Assembly: GCF_028369055.1 (NCBI RefSeq)
Contig: NZ_JAQNCZ010000001.1
Span: 434,001 to 498,000 of the forward strand
Reading direction: 5' to 3'
Source of the DNA: Cognatishimia sp. SS12
GTDB taxonomy: Bacteria; Pseudomonadota; Alphaproteobacteria; Rhodobacterales; Rhodobacteraceae
DNA length: 64,000 bases
Shown: piece by piece, positions 1-9,532 of the stretch
How the letters are laid out: the number at the start of each line of letters is the position of its first letter
How positions within the stretch are numbered: the stretch's first letter is position 1
The notes under the pieces: generated by a model
Database searches by the model: none
What the model was told of the DNA's origin: nothing
Seen by the model: only the letters and a program-made list of their open reading frames with translations
Translations under genes and position numbers: made by a program

Positions 1-471
1 GTTTTGCACATCTATCCGCGCGCGGGTTTCGGCATCGAGCTCGGCCAGAAGCGCGCCAATCCCGTCGCGCGCGACGATCGCATTGGCCTTGTCGCGCAGC
101 GCCTCGGGTGTGGCGGGGATCTCGGCCAACCCGGCGGTCAACGCCGTGAAATTGAGCCCGGTGCCGCCAACAATGATCGGGCGCTGCGTGCCACTTAGAA
201 AGGGCGCAACCTCGCGGAGCCAATGCCCCGTTGAATACGGCGCGGTCTTGCTGACATGGCCATAAAGCGCATGTGGCGCCGTGGCCTCATCCTCAGCTGA
301 GGGTCGCGCGGAGAGCACACGCCAGTTGTCATAAACCTGCAGGGCATCGGCATTGACAATCACGCCGCCCTGACGCGCGGCAATCTCCAGCGCAAGGGCG
401 CTCTTTCCGCTGGCAGTGGGCCCCGCGATCAGCACCGGTGCCTCAGGAGATAGCAAATCAAAGTTGATCAA
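1..471 (-). CDS. miaA: tRNA dimethylallyltransferase MiaA, N-terminal part (runs off the left edge)
   Basis: MiaA transfers a dimethylallyl group to A37 of tRNAs that read UNN codons. Read on the minus strand, the first 157 codons are present. The P-loop GPTASGKS lies near residue 15, followed by the family signature [10 protein letters not shown]. The ATG in the sequence just upstream is out of frame and an in-frame TGA precedes it, so I chose the TTG at 471; a GTG at 435 is the alternative. No clear Shine-Dalgarno sequence is visible. The gene is divergent from pyrH. The C-terminal half lies outside the window. Confidence 0.9.
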   Translation of the reverse strand, partial: MINFDLLSPEAPVLIAGPTASGKSALALEIAARQGGVIVNADALQVYDNWRVLSARPSAEDEATAPHALYGHVSKTAPYSTGHWLREVAPFLSGTQRPIIVGGTGLNFTALTAGLAEIPATPEALRDKANAIVARDGIGALLAELDAETRARIDVQN

Positions 472-589
472 AGCGGAAATCCATTTTTTTCAGCGATCTG
501 GCCATTTGACCGGAGATCACGCATTGAACCTGAAGGCGTTTTCAGACATCTTGCGCGCAACTTACAATCCTGTGCCGACGGAGTGCAAC
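472..589. promoter_or_regulatory. Divergent intergenic region miaA/pyrH
   Basis: These bases separate two divergent genes and must hold promoters for both if the miaA start is right. A TACAAT hexamer at 563-568 is a possible -10 for pyrH, but only a weak TTTTCA lies 18 bases upstream. GGAG at 580-583 is the likely ribosome binding site for pyrH. The promoter call is inference from pattern only. Confidence 0.3.
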
Positions 590-1321
590 ATGACCGTGTC
601 ATCCCCCGAAAATCAGACCAAATACAAGCGCGTCATGCTAAAAATTTCTGGCGAAGCGCTGATGGGGGATCAGGGCTTTGGCCTGCATCCGCCGACCGTG
701 CAGCGCATTGCCGAAGAGGTAAAGTCGGTACATGAGATGGGCGTTGAAATCTGCATGGTCATCGGCGGCGGCAATATCTTCCGCGGCCTTTCCGGCTCAG
801 CGCAGGGTATGGAACGCACGACTGCTGACTATATGGGGATGCTGGCGACGGTGATGAATGCCCTGGCCATGCAATCGGCGCTGGAAAGCCTGGGGGTCTT
901 TACCCGCGTGATTTCTGCGATCCCGATGGATCAGGTCTGCGAGCCCTATATTCGCCGCCGCGCGGTGCGCCACCTTGAAAAGAAGCGGGTCTGCATCTTT
1001 GCTGCCGGCACCGGCAACCCTTATTTCACCACCGACACCGCCGCGACGCTGCGCGCCAATGAAATGGCATGCGAGGCGATCTTTAAAGGCACCAAGGTGG
1101 ATGGCGTCTATGACAAAGACCCGGTCAAACATGACGATGCGGTCCGTTACGATCACGTCAGCTATGATGATGTACTGGCCAAACGCCTGGGCGTGATGGA
1201 CGCAAGCGCCATTGCCTTGGCGCGCGACAACAACTTGCCGATCATCGTCTTTTCGCTGGATGAACCCGGTGGCTTCCGCGGCATTCTCGCGGGCAAAGGC
1301 ACCTATACCAAAGTACTCTGA
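590..1321 (+). CDS. pyrH: UMP kinase
   Basis: PyrH phosphorylates UMP to UDP with ATP, the second-last step to UTP; it is a cytosolic hexamer of the amino-acid-kinase fold. The 243-aa product has the expected [14 protein letters not shown] start, the GGGNIFRG loop, and the [18 protein letters not shown] segment that holds the UMP. The reading frame stays open upstream to 416, but the ATG at 590 follows GGAG and gives the usual family length, so the longer form is rejected. It opens the cluster that continues with frr. Confidence 0.97.
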   Translation: MTVSSPENQTKYKRVMLKISGEALMGDQGFGLHPPTVQRIAEEVKSVHEMGVEICMVIGGGNIFRGLSGSAQGMERTTADYMGMLATVMNALAMQSALESLGVFTRVISAIPMDQVCEPYIRRRAVRHLEKKRVCIFAAGTGNPYFTTDTAATLRANEMACEAIFKGTKVDGVYDKDPVKHDDAVRYDHVSYDDVLAKRLGVMDASAIALARDNNLPIIVFSLDEPGGFRGILAGKGTYTKVL

Positions 1322-1334
1322 CACATGATCAACG

Positions 1335-1357
1335 TGGGGCAGGCGCGCCTTGCCCCA
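1335..1357. repeat. Short inverted repeat between pyrH and frr
   Basis: TGGGGCA at 1335-1341 pairs with TGCCCCA at 1351-1357 around a GC-rich loop. There is no T-run after it, so it is at best a weak attenuator or processing hairpin rather than a factor-independent terminator. Confidence 0.35.
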
Positions 1358-1471
1358 TGATGGCCCGACCGTGATTGCTGAGGCGGGCATAACGACAGTT
1401 GTTATCCAAAGGCAAAAGGCGGTATACCCAAATAAAAATTGGGTGCGCCCCGTAACGCAGGACCAAAAGCT

Positions 1472-2038
1472 ATGGCAGACAAAGAATTTGAGCTTGATAC
1501 CGATGATCTGACCCGCCGCATGGAAGGCGCGATGGCCAATCTGAAAACAGAATTTGCGTCATTGCGCACCGGCCGGGCCTCGGCCAGCATGTTGGAACCA
1601 GTGCAAGTGGATGCCTATGGCTCGATGACACCGATCAACCAGGTTGGCACCGTGAACGTGCCGGAGCCACGCATGGTGACGATCAATGTCTGGGACAAAG
1701 GTCTTGTTGGCAAAGTCGAAAAGGCGATCCGCGAGTCGGGCCTGGGTATCAACCCGCAGCTCAATGGCACCATCATCATGTTGCCAATCCCAGAGCTGAA
1801 CGAAGAGCGTCGCCGCGAGTTGGGTAAAGTGGCTGGTCAATACGCCGAAAGCGCCCGCGTGTCCGTGCGCAACGTGCGCCGCGATGGGATGGATCAGATC
1901 AAGAAAGCCAAAAACGACGGCATGTCCGAGGATGACCAGAAACTCTGGGAAGGCGAGATGCAGGAAATGACGGATTCCTACATCAAAAAGATCGACGACG
2001 CGCTTGAGACCAAGCAAGCCGAGATCATGCAGGTATAA
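1472..2038 (+). CDS. frr: Ribosome recycling factor
   Basis: RRF works with EF-G to split the post-termination ribosome. The 188-aa product has the family length and the [21 protein letters not shown] region and C-terminal coiled-coil helices rich in E, K and R. The start at 1472 has GCAGGA about ten bases upstream; an in-frame ATG-like start 33 bases earlier would add residues that do not look like RRF. Pairing of pyrH with frr is standard in bacteria. Confidence 0.97.
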   Translation: MADKEFELDTDDLTRRMEGAMANLKTEFASLRTGRASASMLEPVQVDAYGSMTPINQVGTVNVPEPRMVTINVWDKGLVGKVEKAIRESGLGINPQLNGTIIMLPIPELNEERRRELGKVAGQYAESARVSVRNVRRDGMDQIKKAKNDGMSEDDQKLWEGEMQEMTDSYIKKIDDALETKQAEIMQV

Positions 2039-2055
2039 GTCGGATTACTGTGAAC

Positions 2056-2781
2056 ATGGCCACCAAAGACAGCCTGAGCGAAGGCCCACGTCACGTGGCC
2101 CTGATCATGGACGGTAACGGACGCTGGGCGCAAGCGCGCGGGCGTCCGCGCCTTTTTGGCCATCACGCCGGGGCCAAACGTGTGAAAGAAATCGTGCGCG
2201 CCTGCAAACCGCTGGGCGTGAAATACATGACGATTTTTGCCTTCTCGACGGAGAACTGGAAGCGCACGCAGTCCGAAGTTTCCGGGCTGATGAGCCTCTT
2301 TCGCCAATACATCCGCAAAGAAGCGCGTGGCCTGAAGGCCGAGGGGGTGCGCGTGCGCTTTATCGGCGACCGGGTGCGGCTGGATGAAAAACTCGTCAAG
2401 CTGATGAATGAGCTTGAAGAGATGACTGCCGAAAATGATGTCGTCAACCTGACGATCGCCATCAACTACGGCGGGCGCGACGAGGTGGCCCGCGCCACCA
2501 AACGTTTGGCGCGCGATGTGGCGAACGGTACGCTCAGCCCCGATGACGTCGACGAAGAAACCCTGCCGCGCTATCTGGACACCCACGTGCTGCCCGACCC
2601 TGATCTGGTGATCCGCACCAGCGGCGAGGCGCGGATTTCCAACTTTTTGCTTTGGCAATCCGCCTATGCGGAATATGAATTTATCGACACGCTCTGGCCG
2701 GATTTCACGGAAGAGGAATTCACCCGCATTGTTGGCTCTTTTGGCGGGCGAAAGCGCCGCTTTGGGGCCGTCCCTGCATGA
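2056..2781 (+). CDS. uppS: Isoprenyl transferase (undecaprenyl diphosphate synthase)
   Basis: UppS adds isopentenyl units in cis to farnesyl diphosphate to make the C55 lipid carrier used for peptidoglycan and LPS. The signature ALIMDGNGRWAQARG is near residue 20 and carries the catalytic Asp. IRTSGEARISNFLLWQ and the YAEYEFIDTLWPDF end are also typical. A GTG at 2050 could be the start; the ATG two codons later was preferred. The stop overlaps the cdsA start (ATGA), so the two are probably translationally coupled. Confidence 0.95.
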   Translation: MATKDSLSEGPRHVALIMDGNGRWAQARGRPRLFGHHAGAKRVKEIVRACKPLGVKYMTIFAFSTENWKRTQSEVSGLMSLFRQYIRKEARGLKAEGVRVRFIGDRVRLDEKLVKLMNELEEMTAENDVVNLTIAINYGGRDEVARATKRLARDVANGTLSPDDVDEETLPRYLDTHVLPDPDLVIRTSGEARISNFLLWQSAYAEYEFIDTLWPDFTEEEFTRIVGSFGGRKRRFGAVPA

Positions 2782-3554
2782 GCGCGCGCGGCAAATGGGG
2801 GGATTTGCAGGCACGCTTTTTTTCCGCAATCGTCATGCTCGTCGTGGGGCTGGGCGCACTTTGGTATGGCGGTGTTGCTTTTCTATTGTTGATCGCTCTG
2901 ATTGGGGGCGGGATGATGTGGGAACTTTCACGCATCATGAAGCCGGAGCCGCGTGAATTTGCGTCTCTCATTGGGCTCGTCACGGCGGCAACCCTGTGCA
3001 GCATCGTGTTTCTCCCAGAAAAATACTTTCTTTTTGCGACAGCCATTCCGGCCTTTGTCGGGGCGTTTTTCATTGGCCGCGATAAGCTGATTTTCTGCGG
3101 CTATGCGCTGGGGTTGATGTTTGCCTGCTTCGGCGTGCTGCTCTTGCGCGATTTTCGCGGTTTGGACACCGTGCTGTGGCTCGGCGCGGTGGTTGTTGTG
3201 ACGGATGTGGCCGGCTATTTCGCCGGGCGCATCCTGGGTGGGCCGAAATTCTGGCCTGCGGTCAGCCCCAAGAAAACATGGTCCGGCACGGCGGCGGGTT
3301 GGGTGGCTTCGGCCATTCTGGGCTTTGCCGTGGGCGGGGCCGAGTTTGCCTTTCTCAGCGTTGGCCTGTCGTTTGCCAGCCAGCTCGGGGATATCGCTGA
3401 AAGTGCCATCAAAAGGCGCTATGGCGTCAAGGACAGCAGCGCGCTGATCCCCGGTCACGGGGGGCTGCTGGATCGATTTGATGGTCTGATCGCTGCTGCG
3501 CTTTTGATGTTTGTGATCTCGGTGCTGGTTGGCCTGCCGCAATTTCCGGGCTAG
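2778..3554 (+). CDS. cdsA: Phosphatidate cytidylyltransferase
   Basis: CdsA makes CDP-diacylglycerol from phosphatidate and CTP, the branch point for all membrane phospholipids. The 258-aa product is rich in membrane segments. It carries the family signature near the C-terminus: SQLGDIAESAIKRRYGVKD followed by IPGHGGLLDRFDGL. It starts inside the end of uppS (4-base overlap) and ends 25 bases before dxr. Confidence 0.95.
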   Translation: MSARGKWGDLQARFFSAIVMLVVGLGALWYGGVAFLLLIALIGGGMMWELSRIMKPEPREFASLIGLVTAATLCSIVFLPEKYFLFATAIPAFVGAFFIGRDKLIFCGYALGLMFACFGVLLLRDFRGLDTVLWLGAVVVVTDVAGYFAGRILGGPKFWPAVSPKKTWSGTAAGWVASAILGFAVGGAEFAFLSVGLSFASQLGDIAESAIKRRYGVKDSSALIPGHGGLLDRFDGLIAAALLMFVISVLVGLPQFPG

Positions 3555-3579
3555 ATAGCACTGACGAAGCGGAGTGAGC

Positions 3580-4764
3580 ATGAAACGCCTTTCCATTTTT
3601 GGCGCAACCGGGTCCATTGGGCAGAACACGATTGACCTCGTGCGGCGCGCGCGTGCCGAATATCAGGTTGTGGCGCTGACGGGCGGGGCCAATGTGGCGC
3701 TGCTGGCGCGTGATGCCATTGATCTGAGGGCCGAGATTGCCGTCACCGCCTTTCCCGAACGGCTTGAGGATCTGCGCGCTGCGCTGGCCGGATCAGGCGT
3801 CAAGGCGGCGGCAGGGCCTGCCGCGTTGGCCGAGGCTGCGGCGATGCCAGCAGATTGGGTGATGTCCGCCATTATCGGTGCGGCCGGGCTTGAGCCAGGG
3901 TTGATCGCGCTTCAGCAGGGGGCGACGCTGGCACTGGCCAACAAGGAATCCTTGGTCACAGCTGGGCCGCTGGTGATGCGGACCGTCGCGCAGCATCAGG
4001 CGCAGCTGCTGCCGGTCGACAGTGAACATTCGGCCATTTTCCAGGGGCTTGTGGGCGAGCGTATCGAAGATGTCGAGCGCATCACCATCACGGCCAGCGG
4101 CGGCGCCTTTCGTGATTGGCCATTGGATCAGATGGCCGCCGCCACGCCGGCGCAGGCTGCAACCCATCCCAATTGGGATATGGGGCAACGCATTACCATC
4201 GACAGCGCCTCTATGTTCAACAAAGCGCTCGAGGTGATTGAGACCAAAGAATTCTTTGGCGTCAGGCCTGACCAGATCGAGGTCTTGGTGCACCCGGAAT
4301 CTTTGGTGCACGCTTTGGTGGGGTTTCGCGATGGCGCGCAGATGGCCCATGTTGGCACCGCAGATATGCGCCATGCGATTGGCTATGCGCTGCATTACCC
4401 GGCGCGGCTGCCATTGCCTGTGCCGCGGCTGAACCTCGCGCAGGTCGGGCAATTGAATTTCTACGCGCCAGATCCGGCGCGCTATCCGGCGCTGCGCCTT
4501 GCTTGGGACGTGATGGAGATCGGCGGCATGGCTGGCTGTATCTTTAACGCCGCCAAAGAAAGCGCGCTGGACGCCTTTATCGCCGGTCACATCGGATTTC
4601 TTGATATGGCGCAGGTGGTTGAAAAAACCCTCAATAAACTGGCGGCTGACCGCAGTCTTATTCAGGCGGAAATGTCGCTTGAGACTGTGAAACAGACCGA
4701 TAAAATCGCGCGCAGATTGGCGCAAGACTTTGCGATGCCGCAGATGACAACCGACAAAGGATAA
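3580..4764 (+). CDS. dxr: 1-deoxy-D-xylulose-5-phosphate reductoisomerase
   Basis: Dxr (IspC) converts DXP to MEP with NADPH in the non-mevalonate isoprenoid pathway. The 394-aa product begins with the NADPH-binding GATGSIG motif and has ANKESLVTAG and the metal/substrate segment DSEHSAIFQ. A GTG at 3574 is in frame, but GCGGAG at 3569-3574 is well spaced for the ATG at 3580. The same pathway is served by the fused ispDF gene at 50.3-51.4 kb. Confidence 0.96.
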   Translation: MKRLSIFGATGSIGQNTIDLVRRARAEYQVVALTGGANVALLARDAIDLRAEIAVTAFPERLEDLRAALAGSGVKAAAGPAALAEAAAMPADWVMSAIIGAAGLEPGLIALQQGATLALANKESLVTAGPLVMRTVAQHQAQLLPVDSEHSAIFQGLVGERIEDVERITITASGGAFRDWPLDQMAAATPAQAATHPNWDMGQRITIDSASMFNKALEVIETKEFFGVRPDQIEVLVHPESLVHALVGFRDGAQMAHVGTADMRHAIGYALHYPARLPLPVPRLNLAQVGQLNFYAPDPARYPALRLAWDVMEIGGMAGCIFNAAKESALDAFIAGHIGFLDMAQVVEKTLNKLAADRSLIQAEMSLETVKQTDKIARRLAQDFAMPQMTTDKG

Positions 4765-4770
4765 TCCATT

Positions 4771-6117
4771 TTGGACCTCACTTCTTTTCTGCCGCAGTTT
4801 CAAAGCGGGGCCTTGACCCTGATTGCCTTTGTTGTCGCGCTTTCGGTGATTGTCGCGATCCACGAATACGGCCATTACATTGTTGGTCGCTGGTCGGGCA
4901 TCCATGCAGAGGTGTTTTCGCTGGGCTTTGGGCCAGTGCTGTTTTCGCGTCATGACAAGCGCGGCACCAAATGGCAGGTCGCGCTGATCCCGATGGGGGG
5001 CTATGTGCGCTTTAAGGGCGACAGCGATGCGGCCTCGGGCAAGGATGGCGAGGTGATCTCATCGCTCAGCAAAGAAGAGTTGCGCAGCACAATGCACGGC
5101 GCGCCGCTTTGGGCGCGGTCTGCCACGGTTGCGGCAGGGCCGATCTTTAATTTTGTGCTGTCGATCCTGATTTTTGCCGGGGTGATCCTGTCGCAAGGGG
5201 CCATTGGCGAGCGGCTGATTGTCGGTGAACTGCGCGATTTGCCCGCCGAGGGCGCGGCACTGCAGACCGGCGATGTGGTTCTGGCCATTGACGGGCAGGA
5301 CCTGCCGGATCTGTCCGATAGCGCAGCAAATGACGCCTTTCTTGCGGCGCTGCGCACCACGGAGATTGTCCCATATCAGGTTGATCGCGATGGCGATGTG
5401 ATCACCGTCCCGGGGCCCTACCTCTATCCGCCCATCGTGCTGCAATTGTCGCCGCGCAGCGCGGCGATTGACGCCGGGCTTGCGCCTGGTGATGTCATCA
5501 CCGCCATTAACGGCGTGCCGATTGCGGCCTTTCGCGAGCTGAAGGATGCGGTGGAAGGCTCTGGCGGTGCGGCGCTGGCGCTGCGGGTCTGGCGCGACGG
5601 AACCGAAGGGGATTTCACCCTGACGCCGCGCCGCGTGGACGAGCCGCTGCCCGATGGTGGGTTTCAGACCCAATGGCGCATTGGCATCGGCGGTGGTCTG
5701 GCGTTTGAGCCAGCGCGCGAATCCGTTGGCGTCGGGGCGGCTGTCTCAGGCGGCGTGTCCCAGACACTGCGCATCATCAATGGCTCGCTGTCCGGGCTCT
5801 ATCACATGGTGACAGGCGCGATCAGCAGCTGTAACTTGTCTGGCCCCATTGGCATTGCCCAGACCTCGGGTGCCATGGCCAGCCAGGGCACACAGAATTT
5901 CATCTGGTTCATTGCGGTCTTGTCGACGGCAATTGGCCTGCTCAATCTCTTCCCAATCCCGGTGCTCGATGGCGGGCATTTGGTGTTTCATGCCTATGAA
6001 GCGGTCAGCGGCAAACCCCCGAATGACAAAGTGATGCGGGTGATGATGACAGTCGGGTTGGTGTTGATCCTGAGCCTGATGCTCTTTGGTGTCAGCAACG
6101 ATCTGTTCTGCCCGTAA
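4771..6117 (+). CDS. rseP: Site-2 intramembrane zinc metalloprotease RseP
   Basis: RseP cleaves transmembrane anti-sigma factors and signal-peptide remnants in the inner membrane. The catalytic HEYGH is near residue 31 in the first membrane helix, and the third zinc ligand motif LDGGH lies near the C-terminus. Two PDZ domains lie between them (roughly residues 130-290). The start is a TTG at 4771 with AAAGGA upstream; no closer ATG fits the first helix. Placement just before bamA is typical of proteobacteria. Length is 448 aa. Confidence 0.95.
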   Translation: MDLTSFLPQFQSGALTLIAFVVALSVIVAIHEYGHYIVGRWSGIHAEVFSLGFGPVLFSRHDKRGTKWQVALIPMGGYVRFKGDSDAASGKDGEVISSLSKEELRSTMHGAPLWARSATVAAGPIFNFVLSILIFAGVILSQGAIGERLIVGELRDLPAEGAALQTGDVVLAIDGQDLPDLSDSAANDAFLAALRTTEIVPYQVDRDGDVITVPGPYLYPPIVLQLSPRSAAIDAGLAPGDVITAINGVPIAAFRELKDAVEGSGGAALALRVWRDGTEGDFTLTPRRVDEPLPDGGFQTQWRIGIGGGLAFEPARESVGVGAAVSGGVSQTLRIINGSLSGLYHMVTGAISSCNLSGPIGIAQTSGAMASQGTQNFIWFIAVLSTAIGLLNLFPIPVLDGGHLVFHAYEAVSGKPPNDKVMRVMMTVGLVLILSLMLFGVSNDLFCP

Positions 6118-6162
6118 CGGCACACTAACACCCAGTGTGGGGCAGGGCGCTGCGCGTGCCTT

Positions 6163-6190
6163 TGCCCCCAATGCCCCCCAATGCCCCCAT
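6163..6190 (+). repeat. Three tandem C-rich 9-10-mers after rseP
   Basis: The unit TGCCCCCAA occurs three times in a row with small changes and a period of about ten bases. It lies in the gap between rseP and the 46-aa reading frame. No function is evident; slippage is the simplest origin. Confidence 0.4.
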
Positions 6191-6259
6191 TGCTGCCCCA
6201 TTCTTGCCCGATTTCACCTGCATGTTCTCACGCAGGTACTTTGAAATTGGGAGACCCTG

Positions 6260-6400
6260 ATGCAAACGATTCAAAACGGCTATCAAGCGATGGGCGTGCT
6301 GTTGGACGTGAACTGGGAGCGTCTGCTGTACCCTGCCGCTATTCTTCTGTCTCTGGGCGTTGGTGCCCAATTGGGCAGCATGGGGCTGTTCTGGCACTAA
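6260..6400 (+). CDS. Small hydrophobic protein, 46 aa, function unknown
   Basis: A short reading frame lies between rseP and bamA. It has GGGAG six bases before its ATG. The product starts MQTIQNGYQAMGVLLD, has a hydrophobic stretch LLYPAAILLSLGVGAQL around residues 22-38 and ends GLFWH. This fits a single-pass or membrane-attached peptide. It is followed by a strong terminator at 6440-6471, so it would be the last gene of the rseP transcript, ahead of a separate bamA promoter. I do not recognise a named family. It is called coding because the ribosome binding site, length, hydrophobic segment and terminator fit together. Confidence 0.6.
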   Translation: MQTIQNGYQAMGVLLDVNWERLLYPAAILLSLGVGAQLGSMGLFWH

Positions 6401-6439
6401 GCCGCTGCGACATTCGCACGACAGCCTGACTTTTTTCGC

Positions 6440-6471
6440 ACGCGCCCCCCTCCGGGGGCGCGTCTGTTTTT
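6440..6471 (+). terminator. Factor-independent terminator before bamA
   Basis: A perfect 10-bp stem (ACGCGCCCCC with GGGGGCGCGT) with a four-base loop is followed by TCTGTTTTT. It separates the pyrH-rseP transcript from bamA. Confidence 0.85.
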
Positions 6472-6496
6472 GACAAGTTGGCCCTTTCCCGATACT
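6470..6496 (+). promoter_or_regulatory. Probable bamA promoter
   Basis: A consensus -35 TTGACA lies at 6470-6475, overlapping the T-run of the preceding terminator. GATACT at 6491-6496 is a possible -10 with 15-base spacing. This would give bamA its own housekeeping promoter. Pattern match only. Confidence 0.5.
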
Positions 6497-6533
6497 CACA
6501 ACTTAACTGGGATGTCTGACAGGATTTGGGGTT

Positions 6534-8873
6534 ATGAGAGAGCATATGTGGGGTGCCGGTCGGGCGCAGAAACAACATCGTGGGGTTTTGCGCCGGACGG
6601 CCTTTGCGTTTTCCGTATTGGTTTCAACGGGCTTTCTGTTGGCTCCCGACTCGGCCAATGCACAAAGCTATCGCTTTAACGGGCTGGTGATCGAGGGCAA
6701 CAACCGCATTGAGGATGCTGCCATCGCCTCATACGCGGGAATCAGTCAGGGGCAGGTTGTTTCTGCCGGCGATCTGAATGAAGCCTATCAGCGTATTCTG
6801 GCCACGGGTCTTTTTGAAACCGTTGAACTGACCCCGCGCGGCAATCGCCTTGAAATCTCCGTTGTCGAATTCCCAACAATCAACGTCATCCGCTTTGAAG
6901 GCAATCGCCGCCTGAAAGACGATGAACTTGAGGCAGTCATAGAAAGCCAATCGCGCCGCGTGCTGAACCCGGCCGTCGCCGAGCGGGACGCCAATGCCAT
7001 CGCCGAAGCCTACGCCCAGAGTGGCCGTATCGCCGCCCGTGTGACCCCACGTGTGATCCGCCGTTCTGACAATCGGGCGGATCTGGTCTTTGAAATTTTC
7101 GAAGGGGCGCTGGCTGAAATTGAACGCCTGAGCTTTGTCGGCAACCGCACCTTCAGCGACCGCCGCTTGCGCCGCGTGTTGAGCACCAAACAGGCAGGCC
7201 TGCTGCGTGCGCTGGTCAAACGCGACACACTGGTTGAGGATCGCATTGAATTTGACAAGCAGGTTCTCACTGATTTTTACCAATCGCGCGGTTATGTGGA
7301 TTTCCGCATCACCGGCGTGAATGCCGAGTTGGCGCGCGAGCGTGACGGTTATTTCCTGACCTTCAACGTCGAAGAGGGTCAGCAGTTCTCATTTGGTGAA
7401 GTGACCGCATCCAGCGACCTGCCCGAAGTGGATGTGGAGCTGTTCCAAGACGCACTGAAAGTGCGGCCGGGCGTGACCTATTCACCCAGTCTCGTTGAAA
7501 ATTCGATCTCGCGCCTTGAGCGTCTGGCCATCAAAGAAGGGCTTGATTTCGTGCGGGTCGAGCCACGCATCACCCGCAATGATCGCGATCTGACGCTGGA
7601 TGTTGAATTCGCGCTTGTGCGTGGTCCACGTATTTTCGTCGAGCGGATTGATATCGAAGGCAATACCACCACGCTTGATCGCGTTGTGCGCCAGCAGTTC
7701 AAAATTGCCGAGGGCGATCCGTTTAACCCACGTGAAATCCGCGAAGCCGCAGAACGCATCCGCGCGCTTGGTTTCTTTGAATCCACCGACGTGAATGCGC
7801 GCGAAGGCTCCAGCCCGGATCAGGTTGTTGTGGACGTCGACGTGGAAGAGCAGCCCACAGGCTCTCTGTCCTTTGGTGGTACCTATTCGACCGATACGGG
7901 CTTTGGCCTGGTCGTGGGCTTTTCCGAGCGCAACTTCCTCGGGCGCGGGCAGCGACTTACAGCAAATGTGTCGACCTCGCCGGATGTGAACAACTATGAA
8001 CTTAGCTTCACGGAACCGGCGTTTCTTGGGCGCGACGTGGCGGTTGGGTTCAGCGGGACCTACCGCGATTTGACCTTCAATCAGGTCCGCTATGAAAACA
8101 CGGTTGGTAAGTTTGAACCATTCATCGGCTTCTCCACTGGCGAAAACAGCCGCGTGCAGCTGCGCTATACCTATGAGTCGGTCGACATGTCGATCCCGGG
8201 CACCAATCTCGGGGTGCTGATTGACGCCGAAGCCGCGCGCGGCACGCTGGCGCGCAGCTCGCTTGGGTATACTTACATCTACGACACTCGTATTGGCGGG
8301 CTGAACCCGGATGCTGGTGTCCTGCTTGAGTTTGGTCAGGATTACGCGGGGGTCGGCGGCGACATCAATTATGTCAGCACCTCTGCAAAGGCGATTGCCC
8401 AAACCCAAGTGCTGAGCGGCGATGTCACGCTGCGGGCTTCGGTCGAAGGCGGTTTCCTTTACACGCCGAACAATGATTCTCGGATCAATGATCGCTTTGT
8501 ACCTTCCAGCCAGCAATTCCGCGGCTTCCAACCTTTCGGGATCGGCCCGCGACAGATTTCTGGCGGTGCGGACGATGGCTTGGGCGGTAAATATTTTGCT
8601 GTCGCCCGTTTTGAAGCCGCATTCCCGCTGGGTCTGCCGGAAGAATATGGCATCTCAGGCGGTGTCTTTTACGATGTCGGTTCGGTCTGGGGCGTGGACG
8701 CCACCGGGCCTGGCGTTGTCTCCGATGATTTCAGCCTGCGCCATGTGGTTGGTGTCTCGGTCTTCTGGGATACGCCGATTGGGCCACTGCAGTTCAACTT
8801 CTCAAAAGCCCTCAAGAAAGAGAGCTTTGACAAGGAACAGAACTTTAACCTGACGATCCGGACAGAGTTCTAA
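6534..8873 (+). CDS. bamA: Outer membrane protein assembly factor BamA
   Basis: BamA is the Omp85 core of the complex that folds beta-barrel proteins into the outer membrane. The 779-aa product has a signal peptide ending near ANAQ (about residue 44). Five POTRA repeats follow; they are visible as recurring I-EGN-R and RNRTF/FEGN motifs between residues 45 and about 440. The C-terminal barrel ends in the typical aromatic F (TIRTEF). AGGA at 6521-6524 precedes the ATG. The chaperone gene skp follows after one base. Confidence 0.96.
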   Translation: MREHMWGAGRAQKQHRGVLRRTAFAFSVLVSTGFLLAPDSANAQSYRFNGLVIEGNNRIEDAAIASYAGISQGQVVSAGDLNEAYQRILATGLFETVELTPRGNRLEISVVEFPTINVIRFEGNRRLKDDELEAVIESQSRRVLNPAVAERDANAIAEAYAQSGRIAARVTPRVIRRSDNRADLVFEIFEGALAEIERLSFVGNRTFSDRRLRRVLSTKQAGLLRALVKRDTLVEDRIEFDKQVLTDFYQSRGYVDFRITGVNAELARERDGYFLTFNVEEGQQFSFGEVTASSDLPEVDVELFQDALKVRPGVTYSPSLVENSISRLERLAIKEGLDFVRVEPRITRNDRDLTLDVEFALVRGPRIFVERIDIEGNTTTLDRVVRQQFKIAEGDPFNPREIREAAERIRALGFFESTDVNAREGSSPDQVVVDVDVEEQPTGSLSFGGTYSTDTGFGLVVGFSERNFLGRGQRLTANVSTSPDVNNYELSFTEPAFLGRDVAVGFSGTYRDLTFNQVRYENTVGKFEPFIGFSTGENSRVQLRYTYESVDMSIPGTNLGVLIDAEAARGTLARSSLGYTYIYDTRIGGLNPDAGVLLEFGQDYAGVGGDINYVSTSAKAIAQTQVLSGDVTLRASVEGGFLYTPNNDSRINDRFVPSSQQFRGFQPFGIGPRQISGGADDGLGGKYFAVARFEAAFPLGLPEEYGISGGVFYDVGSVWGVDATGPGVVSDDFSLRHVVGVSVFWDTPIGPLQFNFSKALKKESFDKEQNFNLTIRTEF

Positions 8874-8874
8874 A

Positions 8875-9450
8875 GTGCGCGCGCTTGCGTTTGCGGTGAT
8901 GCTCTTGGGGGCCGGTTTCGCGCTGGCCCCTGTTTCGGCGCAACAGCAGCCGCCTGCGACGGCCAGCCAGATTGTCATCATCGATTCTGAGCGGCTTTAC
9001 CTGCGATCAGATTTTGGCGAACGCGCCTTGGCAGAGCAGGAGGCCGCCAAGGCCGTGCTGCTGGCAGAAAACCGGCAGATCGCTGCTGAACTGGCCGCCG
9101 AGGAAGAAGAGCTGACAAAAAAACGCGAAACCATGCCAGCCGAGGATTTTCGCAAATTGGCGGATGCCTTTGATGGCCGGGTGCAGGAAATTCGCAATAT
9201 TCAGGACGAAAAAGAACGCACGATCGTGCGCCAGGCCGAAGAGGCGCGGCGTGATTTCTTTGCGTCGCTTTCGCCGGTGCTTCAGCGCGTGCTGACCGAA
9301 CGGGGCGCGTCCATCATCCTGGAAAAACGCGCCACTTTTGCCTCCAGCAGTTCTTTGGACATCACGGATCGCGTGTTGCAGGTGGCCAATACGCTGATTG
9401 GTGATGGGCACAGCGCCGACAATACAGACGCATCCCCCACCGACAATTAG
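8875..9450 (+). CDS. skp: OmpH/Skp-family periplasmic chaperone
   Basis: Skp-like proteins hold unfolded outer-membrane proteins in the periplasm on their way to BamA. The 191-aa product starts with a GTG one base after bamA. It has a signal peptide ending near VSAQQ and a central helical, charged coiled-coil region (LAEEEELTKKRETMPAED). The C-terminal segment GASIILEKRATFASSSSLDITDRV is typical of OmpH. The position after bamA supports the call. Confidence 0.9.
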   Translation: MRALAFAVMLLGAGFALAPVSAQQQPPATASQIVIIDSERLYLRSDFGERALAEQEAAKAVLLAENRQIAAELAAEEEELTKKRETMPAEDFRKLADAFDGRVQEIRNIQDEKERTIVRQAEEARRDFFASLSPVLQRVLTERGASIILEKRATFASSSSLDITDRVLQVANTLIGDGHSADNTDASPTDN

Positions 9451-9532
9451 GCAAGGCCCTGCCTGCTTGCCCTGCGCCGCCGGGGTTGCTAGGGACAGGG
9501 TGAGACAAGAATAAAAACAGCAGGAGCCTGCA

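Noticed and set aside
416-589. Longer PyrH starting at 416
   Set aside because: The extra residues overlap the miaA start on the other strand and are not part of UMP kinases; GGAG precedes the ATG at 590.
6163-6190. CRISPR-like or satellite repeat
   Set aside because: Only three 9-10-base units with no spacers; simple slippage explains it.
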